Positions 8,821 through 17,773 of a stretch of DNA of 64,000 nt are shown here, piece after piece; the stretch's first letter is position 1; each line of letters opens with the position of its first letter. The stretch covers positions 1 through 64,000 of the forward strand of contig PWQG01000243.1 in the NCBI GenBank assembly GCA_003556835.1. Reading direction: 5' to 3'. This DNA is from Gammaproteobacteria bacterium. Lineage in GTDB: Bacteria > Pseudomonadota > Gammaproteobacteria > Pseudomonadales > Pseudohongiellaceae. Under the pieces are notes generated by a model, which was given only the letters and a program-made list of their open reading frames with translations, ran no database searches and was not told the DNA's origin. The position numbers and the translations under genes are program-made.

Positions 8821-9405
8821 TCATGACGAATCTTGAACCGGCTCGGAGTCGGCCACAGTCAGGGCGTAAATGCCCGGCGCATTGCGCCCATAGCTCTGAT
8901 AGTCCATCCCGTAACCGACCAGGAAACGATCCGGTGTCATCAACCCGGTGAAATCGGCCTGCCGCAGACGCGCGCAACGCCGCTCATGCTGCTTGTCGAC
9001 CAGCACCGCCGTCAACACCCGGGAGGCGCCCTGCTCCAGACACCAGTCACGGATCCCGGCCAGGGTTTCACCCTCGTCGAGAATATCATCCACCAGCAGG
9101 ACAATGCGGTCACGCAGCCCAGTCTCCGGCTTGTGCAACCATTCCAGCTCACCACCCCGGAGTTCGCCGCGGTAGCGTGTGGCATGCACGTAGTCGAGCT
9201 GGAGAGGAAATGGCAGCCGCAACATGAGCGCAGCGGTCACCGGAATGGCACCGGTCATCACGCAGAGAATCAGAGGATCATGCCCCCCGACTTCCACCTC
9301 GATCTCACCAGCCATACGATCCAGGCAGGCAGCCACCTCCGTCTCGGTATAGAGGCATTCGGCCGCATACGGGATACCGGATCCGTTGGACGACATACCA
9401 GTCAT
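8821..9405 (-). CDS. hpt: Hypoxanthine-guanine phosphoribosyltransferase
   Basis: Purine salvage enzyme joining hypoxanthine or guanine to PRPP. The 194-residue product has the PRPP-binding signature IVLLVDDILDEGET (101-114), the TGAIP loop (51-55) and the C-terminal DRFLVGYGMDY purine-binding segment. It belongs to the slightly divergent group annotated as hypoxanthine-guanine phosphoribosyltransferase in pseudomonad-like genomes. Its ATG overlaps the nagZ stop as ATGA, so the two are translationally coupled. In Pseudomonas the gene beside nagZ encodes a thioinosine phosphorylase, another purine salvage enzyme. Confidence 0.93.
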   Translation of the reverse strand: MTGMSSNGSGIPYAAECLYTETEVAACLDRMAGEIEVEVGGHDPLILCVMTGAIPVTAALMLRLPFPLQLDYVHATRYRGELRGGELEWLHKPETGLRDRIVLLVDDILDEGETLAGIRDWCLEQGASRVLTAVLVDKQHERRCARLRQADFTGLMTPDRFLVGYGMDYQSYGRNAPGIYALTVADSEPVQDSS

Positions 9406-10439
9406 TCCTGTTCCCCGCTTTGCGACAGGTCGGACAGTGCCTTGCGCACCGCCAACTTGCGTGCCTGCAACGTCGAGGAATCAACCTGGTACTCGGCAGG
9501 CCGCCTTTGCATCAGGGCCAGCCGGCCCGGCTCGCGAGGGGGCGCATCTCGCAGGCATTCCAGGGCTTCCAGGGCCGCTGCCCGATCATTGCAGACCAGC
9601 AACACCTCACAACCGGCGGACACGGCAGCCGATACCCGCTCCGGCATATCACCCACCTGCGCCGCTCCAGCCATGCAGAGATCGTCGCTGAATATCAGAC
9701 CGCGGAAACCGAGTTCACCCCGCAGCATCTCACCCAGCCAACGATGGGAAAAACCCGCTGGCATTGTATCCAGGGCCGGGTAAATGACATGTGCCGGCAT
9801 GATGGCGTCGAGGATCGGCAGGCAGTCGCGGAAAACGGCCAGATCCAGTGCGCGGATCTCGTCCAGGCTGCGCTCATCCACGGGTACCGCCACATGCGAA
9901 TCAGCTGCAACGCTGCCATGTCCCGGAAAGTGTTTGCCCACCGCAGCCATACCGGCTTCATGCATGCCGTCTATATAGGCCAGCGCAAGTGGCAACAGTT
10001 GCTCGGGGTCATCCGAGAAAGCCCGGTCTCCAATCACTTCGCTGATACCGTTATTCAGATCGAGCACTGGCGCGAAGCTGAAATCGATTCCGCACTCCAG
10101 CAATTCGGTGGCCATCAACCAGCCCGTGTCGCGCGCGAGGGCCAGTGCCCGGGCCGTATCATGTCGCATCAGCTGCCCCAATGCCCCCGCTGGTGGCAGC
10201 CTGGTGAATCCGTCCCGCAGCCGTTGCACCCGGCCTCCCTCCTGGTCGACGGCTATCAGTAGTTCCGGGCGCACGGCGCGCACCGAATCGACCAGCGCGC
10301 AGACCTGCTTGCGGTCCACGCAGTTGCGCGCAAACAGGATCAGGCCACCCACACGTGGCTCCTGGAGCAACAGCTTTTCGTTGGCCTGCAGTTCGGGTCC
10401 TTCCAGATCGAGCATCAGGGCGGGGATGGCCTGACTCAT
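9402..10439 (-). CDS. nagZ: Beta-N-acetylhexosaminidase of cell-wall recycling
   Basis: Cytoplasmic glycoside hydrolase family 3 enzyme that removes GlcNAc from recycled anhydromuropeptides; its product influences beta-lactamase induction in some species. The 345-residue protein has the general acid/base loop KHFPGHGSVAADSH (169-182) and the nucleophile motif FSDDL (about 250-254). The start was placed at MSQAIPALML because GGAGGT precedes that ATG at ideal spacing; the in-frame upstream ATG lies inside this ribosome-binding site. It overlaps hpt by 4 nt. Confidence 0.96.
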   Translation of the reverse strand: MSQAIPALMLDLEGPELQANEKLLLQEPRVGGLILFARNCVDRKQVCALVDSVRAVRPELLIAVDQEGGRVQRLRDGFTRLPPAGALGQLMRHDTARALALARDTGWLMATELLECGIDFSFAPVLDLNNGISEVIGDRAFSDDPEQLLPLALAYIDGMHEAGMAAVGKHFPGHGSVAADSHVAVPVDERSLDEIRALDLAVFRDCLPILDAIMPAHVIYPALDTMPAGFSHRWLGEMLRGELGFRGLIFSDDLCMAGAAQVGDMPERVSAAVSAGCEVLLVCNDRAAALEALECLRDAPPREPGRLALMQRRPAEYQVDSSTLQARKLAVRKALSDLSQSGEQE

Positions 10440-10468
10440 GTGTGCTACCTCCATTGAAGATGGCCGGC

Positions 10469-10498
10469 ATTATGACCCAGGGGGCGTGGCCCGGACAA
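10469..10498 (-). promoter_or_regulatory. Candidate promoter for nagZ-hpt
   Basis: On the minus strand TTGTCC (10493-10498) and CATAAT (10469-10474) are 18 bp apart, about 30 bp upstream of the nagZ start. It is divergent from, and close to, the lexA promoter. Confidence 0.45.
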
Positions 10499-10527
10499 AC
10501 ACAAGCAATCAGGCGGGCCAATGGGGC

Positions 10528-10555
10528 TTGTCAGAACGGCCAGACTGTATATAAT
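10528..10555 (+). promoter_or_regulatory. lexA promoter
   Basis: TTGTCA (10528-10533) and a perfect TATAAT (10550-10555) are separated by 16 bp. The -10 element lies inside the SOS box, which fits LexA autorepression by occlusion of RNA polymerase. Confidence 0.8.
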
Positions 10556-10560
10556 TACAG
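10545..10560. promoter_or_regulatory. SOS box (LexA operator)
   Basis: CTGTATATAATTACAG matches the gammaproteobacterial consensus CTGT-(AT)4-ACAG at 14 of 16 positions, with both CTGT/ACAG half sites perfect. It overlaps the lexA -10 box and lies 23 bp upstream of the lexA ATG, as expected for autoregulation. Confidence 0.95.
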
Positions 10561-10583
10561 GGTCCTTTGCATGGGAGACACGG

Positions 10584-11189
10584 ATGCAGAAACTAACCCG
10601 TAAACAAACGGAAATCCTCGAATTCATCCGCCGGTATCAACAGGAAACCGGTTACCCCCCGACCCGCTCCGAAATCGCCGGGGAGATGGGCTATCGGTCT
10701 GCCAACGCGGCTGAAGAGCACCTGCGTGCGCTGGCACGCAAGGGCGCCATCGAGATGATTCCCAGTGCCTCACGTGGCATCCGGCTGCTCAATGAGGGGC
10801 CGGCAGGAATTCCGGTCATTGGCCAGGTCGCGGCAGGCAGTCCCATCCTCGCCGAGGAATGCATCGACAGTTGGTATGAACTGCCCGAACAGATGTTCAG
10901 CCCGCAGGCCGATTACCTGCTGACGGTGAAGGGCAACAGCATGATTGATGCGGGCATTCTCGATGGCGATCTGCTGGCCGTGCACAAGACCGACCAGGCC
11001 CGCGATGGTGACATCATTGTCGCACGTGTCGACGAGGATGTGACGGTGAAGCGGCTGCAACGCGGCTCCGGCGGCAAACTGCTGCTGATCGCCGCGAATG
11101 AGGAATTCGCACCGATCGAGGTGGATCTGCAGCGCCAGCAATTTGCCATTGAGGGCATCAGTGTCGGAGTCATCCGTACCCGGCTCTGA
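10584..11189 (+). CDS. lexA: LexA repressor
   Basis: Master repressor of the SOS DNA-damage regulon; activated RecA triggers its self-cleavage. The 201-residue protein starts [11 protein letters not shown]. It has a winged-helix DNA-binding domain with recognition-helix residues SANAAEEHL, as in other gammaproteobacteria. The cleavage site is VAAG (Ala84-Gly85) and the catalytic dyad is Ser119 (GNSM) and Lys156 (VTVKRL), identical in numbering to E. coli. The start is fixed by alignment and by the SOS box 23 bp upstream. No sulA follows it, unlike in Pseudomonas; topA is convergent. Confidence 0.98.
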   Translation: MQKLTRKQTEILEFIRRYQQETGYPPTRSEIAGEMGYRSANAAEEHLRALARKGAIEMIPSASRGIRLLNEGPAGIPVIGQVAAGSPILAEECIDSWYELPEQMFSPQADYLLTVKGNSMIDAGILDGDLLAVHKTDQARDGDIIVARVDEDVTVKRLQRGSGGKLLLIAANEEFAPIEVDLQRQQFAIEGISVGVIRTRL

Positions 11190-11198
11190 ATCCTGGCC

Positions 11199-11241
11199 GG
11201 CCATGCGGATGGCTGAGAATCAGTCGGCTGTCCGCATGGCC
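11199..11241. terminator. Long hairpin between convergent lexA and topA
   Basis: GGCCATGCGGA (11199-11209) pairs perfectly with TCCGCATGGCC (11231-11241). The 21-nt interior can pair further (CTGA-GAA-TCAG). It starts 10 bp after the lexA stop and lies 9 bp from the topA stop. There is no T-tract, so it may protect 3' ends or end transcription by another route. Confidence 0.45.
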
Positions 11242-11249
11242 CGCTGAGG

Positions 11250-13874
11250 TCACTTTTCCTGGACTGACCAGCGACCGCCCTGGTAGAAAGCCTTCCAGCC
11301 GGTAGCCTTGCCCTTCTCCTCGGTCATCACGTAATGCTCCTTGGCCTTGCGGCTGAAGCGGATGACCGCCGGATTGCCCTTGCCGTCCTGTTCCGGAGCA
11401 TCGAGCAGAAAATGATATTTCGGGTCGATTTCATCCCGGTGCGGCTTCAGCTCGGAAACCAGCGGTGCACGGGTTTCGCGGTTGCGCGGAAACTTGCTGG
11501 CCGCCAGGAAAATGCCGGCGGCACCGTCGCGCAACACGTAATGATCTTCCACTTTCTGACAGGCCAGTTCCGGCATCGGCACCGGGTCCATCTTCGGCGG
11601 CGCGGGCTGACCATTACGCAGCAGCTTCCGCGTATTCTTGCATTCTTCTGCGCTGCACCCGAAATACTTGCCGAAACGACCTGATTTGAGCTGCATGTCC
11701 GCACCACATTTGTCACATTCGATGACGGGGCCTTCGTAACCCTTGATGCGGAATTCACCCTCTTCGACCTCATAGCCTGCGCAATCCGGATTGTTGCCGC
11801 AAATGTGCAGTTTGCGCTTCTCATCAATCAGGTAACTGTCCATGGCCACATTGCAGATTGGACAGCGATGACGCTGACGTAACAGGCGGCTTTCCTCTTC
11901 CTCGGCCTGCTCCGTATCATCCGTGCGGATCGCTTCCTCACCCGGTGTCAGGTTGATGGTGGATTTGCAACGCTCCTTGGGCGGCAGGGAGTAACCGGAA
12001 CAACCCAGGAACACGCCCGTGGAGGCAGTGCGGATCTGCATGTGACGACCACACTTCGGGCAGGGGATGTCGGTATCGGTCGGCTTATTGGCCCGCATGC
12101 CGTCCTCTTCCGACGAGGCCTTTTCCAGTTGCTCGGCAAACCCTGCGTAGAATTCGTCCAGCAAGCGTTTCCAGTCCTTGTCGCCAGCGGCAACACGGTC
12201 CAGCGATTCTTCCATGCGGGCCGTGAAATCATAATCCATCAGGTCCCGGAAACTTTCCAGCAAGCGTTCGGCAACAATATCACCCATTTTTTCGGCGTAG
12301 AAACGTCGTCCTTCCACCCGCACATAACCACGATCCTGAATGGTCGAAATAATGCTGGCATAGGTCGATGGGCGCCCGATGCCACGTTTTTCCAGTTCCT
12401 TGACCAGGCTGGCCTCGGTGTAGCGCGGAGCCGGTTTGGTGAAATGCTGTTTCGGATCCAGCTGCTGCAGGGCAAGCTCATCTCCCTCCTGCACTTCCGG
12501 CAACACCACGTCCTCGTCCTTGCTTGGCAACACCCGCAAATAACCATCGAACTGCATGATGCGGCCTTTGGTGCGCAATTCGAACTCACCGGCATGCACC
12601 GTGATCAGGCTGCTCAGATAGCGGGCCGGGGGCATCTGACAGGCCAGGAAGAAGTTGCGAATCAGGCTGTAGAGCCGGACTGCGTCGCGGTCCATGCCAG
12701 TGAGCTGCTCTGGCGTCACAAACACATCACTGGGCCGGATCGCTTCGTGTGCCTCCTGCGCCCCTTCCTTGGCGCTGTAACGCACCGGATTTTCAGGCAG
12801 ATAACGATCCCCGAACTCGGAACCGATATAGTCTCGCGCCATCTGCAGGGAATCATCGCTAAGATTGGTCGAGTCGGTGCGCATATAGGTGATGTAACCG
12901 GCCTCGTAGAGGCGCTGGGCCAGGGTCATGGTCTTCTTGACCCCGAAACCCATCCGCGTACTTGCCGCCTGTTGCAGCGTAGAGGTGATCAGCGGCGGAC
13001 GCGGTTTCGATGAGGTGGGTTTGTCGTCACGCCCCTGTACCACAAAAGCCTGGGATTCAAGCTGCTTTTGCAGCTCTCCGATCGTCTCTGCGTCACCGGG
13101 TCGGAAACTCTTGCCCTGATGCTTGTGCACTTGCAGACGCAGCGCAGCGCGCTCACCGGTCAGTGTATCCGCAAACAGTTCCCAGTACTCCTCGGGGATG
13201 AAAGCCCGGATCTCCCGTTCGCGCTCCACCACCAGACGCACTGCGACTGACTGTACACGACCCGCTGACAGACCACGCGCCACTTTCGACCAGAGCAGGG
13301 GCGACACCATGAAGCCGACCACCCGGTCCAGAAAACGCCGGGCCTGCTGGGCCTCGACATATTTCATGTCCAGCTCACCGGGTTCGGCAAAAGCCTCTTT
13401 CACCGCCTTGCTGGTTATTTCGTTGAACACCACCCGCTTGTAGCGTGAATCATCTCCACCAATGGCCTCTTTCAGGTGCCAGGCGATGGCCTCCCCTTCG
13501 CGGTCAAGGTCGGTGGCGAGATAGACGGCGTCGGCGTTGCGGGCAAGCTTCCTCAGTTCGGAGACCACTTTCTCCTTACCGGGGAGGATTTCATACTTCG
13601 CCTTCCAGCCATGTTCCGGATCAATACCCATGCGGGCGATCAGCTGCTCACGAGCCTGCTTCTTTTTATAGACCGCCTTGTCTTCCGGACTCAGTTTCCG
13701 GGTTTCGGCAGCCTTGCGGGCCCGCTCTTTGGGATCGGTCTTGCTGCCACTGCCTGAGACCGGCAGATCGCGGATATGTCCGACACTGGATTTGACGATG
13801 AAGTCATTGCCCAGGTATTTGTTGATGGTCTTGGCCTTGGCCGGCGACTCGACAATGACGAGTGATTTGCTCAT
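11250..13874 (-). CDS. topA: DNA topoisomerase I
   Basis: Type IA topoisomerase that relaxes negative supercoils by cutting one strand through a 5'-phosphotyrosine. The 874-residue protein is of usual length. It has the N-terminal TOPRIM domain ([14 protein letters not shown] and [10 protein letters not shown] with its DxD acids near 121-127) and the catalytic tyrosine Y330 in [11 protein letters not shown]. Three C-terminal four-cysteine zinc modules follow (CPKC, CPIC and CDKC, each with a second Cys pair). It is convergent with lexA across a hairpin. It begins 76 bp after the ilvE stop with AGGA near the ATG. Confidence 0.98.
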   Translation of the reverse strand: MSKSLVIVESPAKAKTINKYLGNDFIVKSSVGHIRDLPVSGSGSKTDPKERARKAAETRKLSPEDKAVYKKKQAREQLIARMGIDPEHGWKAKYEILPGKEKVVSELRKLARNADAVYLATDLDREGEAIAWHLKEAIGGDDSRYKRVVFNEITSKAVKEAFAEPGELDMKYVEAQQARRFLDRVVGFMVSPLLWSKVARGLSAGRVQSVAVRLVVEREREIRAFIPEEYWELFADTLTGERAALRLQVHKHQGKSFRPGDAETIGELQKQLESQAFVVQGRDDKPTSSKPRPPLITSTLQQAASTRMGFGVKKTMTLAQRLYEAGYITYMRTDSTNLSDDSLQMARDYIGSEFGDRYLPENPVRYSAKEGAQEAHEAIRPSDVFVTPEQLTGMDRDAVRLYSLIRNFFLACQMPPARYLSSLITVHAGEFELRTKGRIMQFDGYLRVLPSKDEDVVLPEVQEGDELALQQLDPKQHFTKPAPRYTEASLVKELEKRGIGRPSTYASIISTIQDRGYVRVEGRRFYAEKMGDIVAERLLESFRDLMDYDFTARMEESLDRVAAGDKDWKRLLDEFYAGFAEQLEKASSEEDGMRANKPTDTDIPCPKCGRHMQIRTASTGVFLGCSGYSLPPKERCKSTINLTPGEEAIRTDDTEQAEEEESRLLRQRHRCPICNVAMDSYLIDEKRKLHICGNNPDCAGYEVEEGEFRIKGYEGPVIECDKCGADMQLKSGRFGKYFGCSAEECKNTRKLLRNGQPAPPKMDPVPMPELACQKVEDHYVLRDGAAGIFLAASKFPRNRETRAPLVSELKPHRDEIDPKYHFLLDAPEQDGKGNPAVIRFSRKAKEHYVMTEEKGKATGWKAFYQGGRWSVQEK

Positions 13875-13950
13875 TACAGATGCGGTTCCTGATACTGAGT
13901 TCTGAGTTCCATGTTCTGTGTTTTATCTACCGCGGCACATCGCTGCGGTT

Positions 13951-15003
13951 TCAGTCGCCCATCACGACTTCGTGGGTCCAGCCATAGGCGTCTTCACGCT
14001 CGCCCCGCTGCAGGCTCACCAGTCGATCATAGAGCTGCTGCATGACCGGACCGACACTCTTGCCCTCATCGTGGAAGTGATGCCACTGGCCATCCACGAG
14101 AATCTTGCCCACTGGAGCAAGGACCGCGGCCGTACCACAGGCCCCCACTTCCAGGAATTGATCGATCTCCTTGCGCAACTCAATGGAACGGTGCTCGATG
14201 GTCAAGCCCAACTCCTGTTCGGCGATACTCATCAGCGAACGACGCGTGACGCTGGGCAGCACCGCTGCCGAGCTCGGTGTTACCAGACGGTTTCCGTCCA
14301 TCGCCACCAATATGTTTGCCGAGCCCGCCTCATCGATGAAGCGATGGCTGGCCGAATCAAGGTACAGGGCCTCGTTGGCCCCATGACTCTGGGCCTCGCG
14401 CGTGGCCAGGAGTCCGCCGGCATAATTCGCTCCCACTTTATAGGCACCCGTGCCAGCTGGTGCCGCCCGGTCGATGTCGGAAACTGCCAGGGAGATGACG
14501 GCAAGGCCGGATTCGGAGTAATACGGCCCGACCGGAGAGACAAACACCCGGAATTCAAATTCTTTTGCCGGTTTGAGTCCCAGATTCTCACCAACTCCGA
14601 TCAGCATGGGGCGGATATAGAGCGAGGCGCCCGAACCGTGCGGCGGAATCCATGCATAGTTGGCGCGCACGGCTTCTTCGACGCCGCGCAGAAACAGTTC
14701 TTCGGGGACTTCGGGAATCAGCAGCCGTCCGGCGGCCTGCCGCATGCGCTCAGCATTGAGCTCGGGCCGGAACAACAATACGCGCCCGTCCGGTGCGGTC
14801 TGTGCTTTCAGGCCTTCAAAACATTGCTGGGCGTAATGCAGCGCGGGTGCCCCTTCGTGAACGGAGATCGTGCGGGAGGTAAGCAACTCCCCTTCCGACC
14901 ATACACCGTCACGCCAGGTGGCGCTGAATCGATAATCAGTATAACGATACTGGAAACCCAGCTCGGCCCAGTTCAGCGATTTCTTTGTTTTTGCCTGATC
15001 CAA
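13951..15003 (-). CDS. ilvE: Branched-chain amino acid aminotransferase
   Basis: PLP-dependent transaminase for the last step of isoleucine, leucine and valine synthesis, and the first of their breakdown. The 350-residue protein is of the longer fold-type IV class (LNWAELGFQYRYTDYRF near the N terminus), not the short E. coli IlvE type. The PLP lysine lies in TGAYKVGANYA and the cofactor region is EAGSANILVA. The only sensible start is TTG at 15001-15003, preceded by AAAGGTG; there is no in-frame ATG until about residue 80. The leader carries two small hairpins. Confidence 0.94.
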   Translation of the reverse strand: MDQAKTKKSLNWAELGFQYRYTDYRFSATWRDGVWSEGELLTSRTISVHEGAPALHYAQQCFEGLKAQTAPDGRVLLFRPELNAERMRQAAGRLLIPEVPEELFLRGVEEAVRANYAWIPPHGSGASLYIRPMLIGVGENLGLKPAKEFEFRVFVSPVGPYYSESGLAVISLAVSDIDRAAPAGTGAYKVGANYAGGLLATREAQSHGANEALYLDSASHRFIDEAGSANILVAMDGNRLVTPSSAAVLPSVTRRSLMSIAEQELGLTIEHRSIELRKEIDQFLEVGACGTAAVLAPVGKILVDGQWHHFHDEGKSVGPVMQQLYDRLVSLQRGEREDAYGWTHEVVMGD

Positions 15004-15049
15004 TGTTGTTTCACCTTTCGAGTTTCGGGCGACGGAGCCCGGTAGAAAC

Positions 15050-15095
15050 AGCCGTGAAAACGGCTCACCCGCTGCTACAAAAGCGGGCCATTATG
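15050..15095 (-). promoter_or_regulatory. ilvE leader: CATAAT -10 box and two tandem hairpins
   Basis: On the minus strand CATAAT (15090-15095) is a good -10 hexamer with a poor -35 (TGGAAG) 17 bp upstream. It is followed at once by two perfect stem-loops in the presumed leader, CCCGCT/AGCGGG (15068-15087) and AGCCGT-GAAA-ACGGCT (15050-15065). Neither is followed by a T-run. I see no leader peptide rich in branched-chain codons. Confidence 0.35.
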
Positions 15096-15190
15096 CGGGA
15101 TACTGCCGGCGACTTCCACTGTGTCACGCCTGCCAACCGGTCAGGAACCTTATCACAACTGGCTGCCGGCACAAGCCCGACCCGCGCGAT

Positions 15191-15219
15191 TTGCCTGCCT
15201 GATCCGGCAACAGTACAAT
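15191..15219 (+). promoter_or_regulatory. Candidate promoter for tatD
   Basis: TTGCCT (15191-15196) and TACAAT (15214-15219) have 17-bp spacing and lie 36 bp upstream of the chosen tatD ATG. Confidence 0.55.
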
Positions 15220-15255
15220 GCGCCGCGCACAGTCCAAGGCATAGTGAAACCAGGC

Positions 15256-16074
15256 ATGAACCAGATCCCCTCACCATTGATCGATATCGGCGCCAACCTG
15301 GCACACGAGAGTTTTGCGCCGGATTTTGATGAAGTGTTACAGCGCGCCCGTGCAGCTGGCCTGCGCTACCTGCTGCTCACCGGCAGCTCCCTGCAGTCCA
15401 CCGAGCAGGTCATCGCCATCAGCCGGGAGCATGACTGGTTGTTCGGAACCGCAGGAATCCATCCCCACGAAGCGCGCAATTGCGACGCTGATGTCATGCA
15501 GCAGATCGGTGAACTGGCCCGGGATCCCCGGGTGCTGGCAGTGGGGGAAACCGGACTGGACTTCAATCGGGATTTTTCACCCAGACCGCAACAGGAGCAG
15601 GTTTTCACCGAGCACCTTCAGCTTGCCGCCGAAATCGGCAAACCCCTGTTTCTGCATCAGCGCGACGCCCACAAACGCTTCCTGCCCCTGCTGCGCGAAT
15701 ACCGCGATCACATCAGCGCAGGCGTGGTGCACTGCTTCACCGATGAGCGCAGGGCCCTGTACGATTATATGGATCTCGACATGTATATCGGAGTGACCGG
15801 ATGGATCTGTGATGACCGCAGGGGCAAGCCGCTGCAGGAACTGGTGCGGGAAATTCCGGCGGAACGCCTGCTGATCGAGACGGACGCACCGTATCTGCTG
15901 CCGCGAAGCCTGCGACCCAAGCCCCGCAGCCGTCGCAACGAACCGGCCTATCTGCCGGAAGTGTTGCGTATGGTGGCCATCTGCCGCGATGCCGACCCGG
16001 TCCGGCTTGCCCAGCAGACCACCGACAATGCACAGCGCCTGTTCAACTTTCCGCCTGCCGCAGAAACTCCCTGA
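15256..16074 (+). CDS. tatD: TatD family metal-dependent DNase
   Basis: Cytoplasmic TIM-barrel hydrolase; E. coli TatD is a 3'-5' exonuclease linked to repair of oxidative DNA damage. The 272-residue protein starts MNQIPSPLIDIGANLAHESF, chosen over a longer frame because it aligns with TatD N termini and sits just after a promoter. It carries GIHPHEA, GETGLDFNR, HQRDAH, VVHCFT and LLIETDAPYLLPR, the metal-ligand and active-site segments. Like E. coli TatD it has AN-x-A where other family members have D-x-H. Its 3' end overlaps the convergent glutaredoxin gene by 32 bp. Confidence 0.93.
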   Translation: MNQIPSPLIDIGANLAHESFAPDFDEVLQRARAAGLRYLLLTGSSLQSTEQVIAISREHDWLFGTAGIHPHEARNCDADVMQQIGELARDPRVLAVGETGLDFNRDFSPRPQQEQVFTEHLQLAAEIGKPLFLHQRDAHKRFLPLLREYRDHISAGVVHCFTDERRALYDYMDLDMYIGVTGWICDDRRGKPLQELVREIPAERLLIETDAPYLLPRSLRPKPRSRRNEPAYLPEVLRMVAICRDADPVRLAQQTTDNAQRLFNFPPAAETP

Positions 16075-16303
16075 GACCGGCTTCATCAAACGGCCAGCCC
16101 AACTCGGCTCCGGTATCCGCAAGCTGTAACACCGGGATGCGGATGCCATAACGCTCCATCAGCTCCGGCGAATCGGCAATATCGACCTTGCGCAGTTGGG
16201 CGGCGCCTCCGTCGCTCCGCTCCACCACGGCATTGATCACCCCTTCGGCCTGTTCACACAGGTGACAGCCGACCGTTGTGTACAGAATCATTTCACGCGC
16301 CAT
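16043..16303 (-). CDS. Glutaredoxin-like family protein
   Basis: Small thioredoxin-fold protein of about 86 residues with the redox motif CHLC in TTVGCHLCEQAEGVI and the cis-proline segment RIPVLQL. It resembles the short glutaredoxin-like (DUF836) proteins. Its likely start is the second of two tandem ATGs, 6 nt after AAGGGA, inside the 3' end of pyrD (11-nt overlap), so translation is coupled to pyrD. The start could be one codon earlier. Its substrate is unknown. It overlaps the tatD 3' end tail to tail. Confidence 0.82.
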   Translation of the reverse strand: MAREMILYTTVGCHLCEQAEGVINAVVERSDGGAAQLRKVDIADSPELMERYGIRIPVLQLADTGAELGWPFDEAGLREFLRQAES

Positions 16304-17342
16304 CATCAGTCCCTTCCGCGAGGGCCGCCAGCGCGGCCACCGCTTCCGACACCAGTTCCGGCCCCCGGTAGATGAACCCGGTATACAACTGCACGGCACG
16401 CGCCCCGGCACGGATTTTTTCACAGGCATCCTCACCACTGCCGATGCCCCCGACACCAATGATGGGCAACCGCTCGCCAAGACAGTCGTACAACTGTCCG
16501 ATCACGGCGCTGGAGCGTGCTCGCAGGGGTGCCCCGCTCAGGCCGCCGGCCTGTGTGTGCAGCGGATTGTCTTCGACACCGTCACGCGACAGGGTGGTAT
16601 TGGTGGCAATGACACCATCAATGGAAAACTCGAGCAGGGCCTCGGCAACCAGTCCGAGCTCATCGATATTCAGGTCGGGGGCAATTTTCACCACCAGAGG
16701 TACCTGCCTTTCATGTTGGGCGGCCAGCCTGACCTGCTCTTCCTTGAGGGCTGAGAGCAGTCCGCGAAGCTCTTGTCCGTATTGCAGTGACCGCAGCCCC
16801 GGTGTGTTGGGGGAGGACAGATTAACCACCAGGTAGGAGGCGGCGCTGTAGGCCTTGCGCATGCATGTCAGGTAATCCCCGGCGGCCTCCGCCACCGGTG
16901 TATCCGCGTTCTTGCCGATATTGATGCCCAGCACCCCGCGATATCGACTGCCCCGGATGCGTTCCAGCGCCTGATCGATACCCTTGTTGTTGAAACCCAT
17001 CCGGTTGATGATGGCCTGTTGCTGGGGCAGGCGGAACAGACGGGGCCGAGCGTTGCCCGGCTGGGGCCGTGGTGTAAGAGTTCCGACTTCAATGGAGCCG
17101 AAGCCCAGGGCCGCCAGCGCATCGATATGCTCGGCGTCCTTGTCCAGCCCCGCCGCCAGGCCCACACCATTGGGGAACTCCAGACCCATCATCCTGACCG
17201 GTTTTGCTTCGGCCAGCCGCTTGCGGTCGACCAGAAGACCACTCAGACGCAGCCGGAACAGCAGGTCCAGGGAAGACAGGGCGAGTCGATGTGAGGTTTC
17301 CGTTGGCAGGCGGAACAGCAGACTTCGTAACAGTGTATACAT
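16293..17342 (-). CDS. pyrD: Dihydroorotate dehydrogenase (quinone), class 2
   Basis: Membrane-associated flavoenzyme that oxidises dihydroorotate to orotate in pyrimidine synthesis and feeds electrons to quinone. The 349-residue protein has the class 2 N-terminal helix pair (MYTLLRSLLFRLPTETSHRL), FPNGVGLAAGLDKD, the NLSSPNTPGLRS loop containing the catalytic serine, KIAPDL, and the FMN-phosphate glycine motif VGGIGSGEDA. It starts 7 nt after the DUF2835 gene and overlaps the glutaredoxin-like gene. Confidence 0.97.
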   Translation of the reverse strand: MYTLLRSLLFRLPTETSHRLALSSLDLLFRLRLSGLLVDRKRLAEAKPVRMMGLEFPNGVGLAAGLDKDAEHIDALAALGFGSIEVGTLTPRPQPGNARPRLFRLPQQQAIINRMGFNNKGIDQALERIRGSRYRGVLGINIGKNADTPVAEAAGDYLTCMRKAYSAASYLVVNLSSPNTPGLRSLQYGQELRGLLSALKEEQVRLAAQHERQVPLVVKIAPDLNIDELGLVAEALLEFSIDGVIATNTTLSRDGVEDNPLHTQAGGLSGAPLRARSSAVIGQLYDCLGERLPIIGVGGIGSGEDACEKIRAGARAVQLYTGFIYRGPELVSEAVAALAALAEGTDDGA

Positions 17343-17349
17343 GGAATTC

Positions 17350-17571
17350 TCAAGCCAGGCGTTTTATGGAGCGGAAGCGCCGCTCACCGTCCATGTGGAT
17401 CTCGAAGCAGCCGTGTATGCCATCATGACCGACATATGCACGCAATACGGCGACGGGGAAGCGCACACTGCGGCCGTCTCGTGAGCGGGCCTGTACATAA
17501 CGCGTTTCCCCGGCATACCAGGATTCACACTGTTCCCGCGTCAGATGCAGATCGACGGTGATGGATGGCAC
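17350..17571 (-). CDS. DUF2835 family small protein
   Basis: A 73-residue protein recognised as DUF2835 by its central GRSVRFPVAVLRAYVGHDGI and the following HGCFEI. These small proteins often sit just before pyrD in gammaproteobacteria; their function is unknown. No signal or membrane segment. The frame opens with GTG. A TATAAT -10 element read on the minus strand (17593-17598) lies just upstream, with no clear -35. Confidence 0.85.
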   Translation of the reverse strand: MPSITVDLHLTREQCESWYAGETRYVQARSRDGRSVRFPVAVLRAYVGHDGIHGCFEIHMDGERRFRSIKRLA

Positions 17572-17680
17572 GACAGCTCCCGAAAGGTGGTCATTATAAG
17601 CCAGATGACGTCACTGTGCGACGTCGCTGCAACCAGCACGCATCCGGCAAACCTTGTTGCACATTATATCCGGCACTCCC

Positions 17681-17708
17681 TAGACAACAGGTGCGATTTG
17701 TTTACAAT
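17681..17708 (+). promoter_or_regulatory. Candidate promoter for the MoxR/Bat operon
   Basis: TAGACA (17681-17686) and TACAAT (17703-17708) are 16 bp apart, 65 bp upstream of the first moxR ATG. No other promoter-sized gap occurs until the end of the operon at 25235, because the genes downstream overlap or nearly abut. Confidence 0.5.
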
Positions 17709-17773
17709 CGAGCACTTGCGGGCGTAACCCCCCACTGGAATCGCGAACACAGGCACAGGCAGAGACAGAATCT

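Noticed and set aside
13918..15045. 375-codon plus-strand frame opposite ilvE
   Set aside because: It mirrors the ilvE coding strand; the minus strand encodes a complete aminotransferase with its PLP lysine, and the plus frame shows no family similarity.
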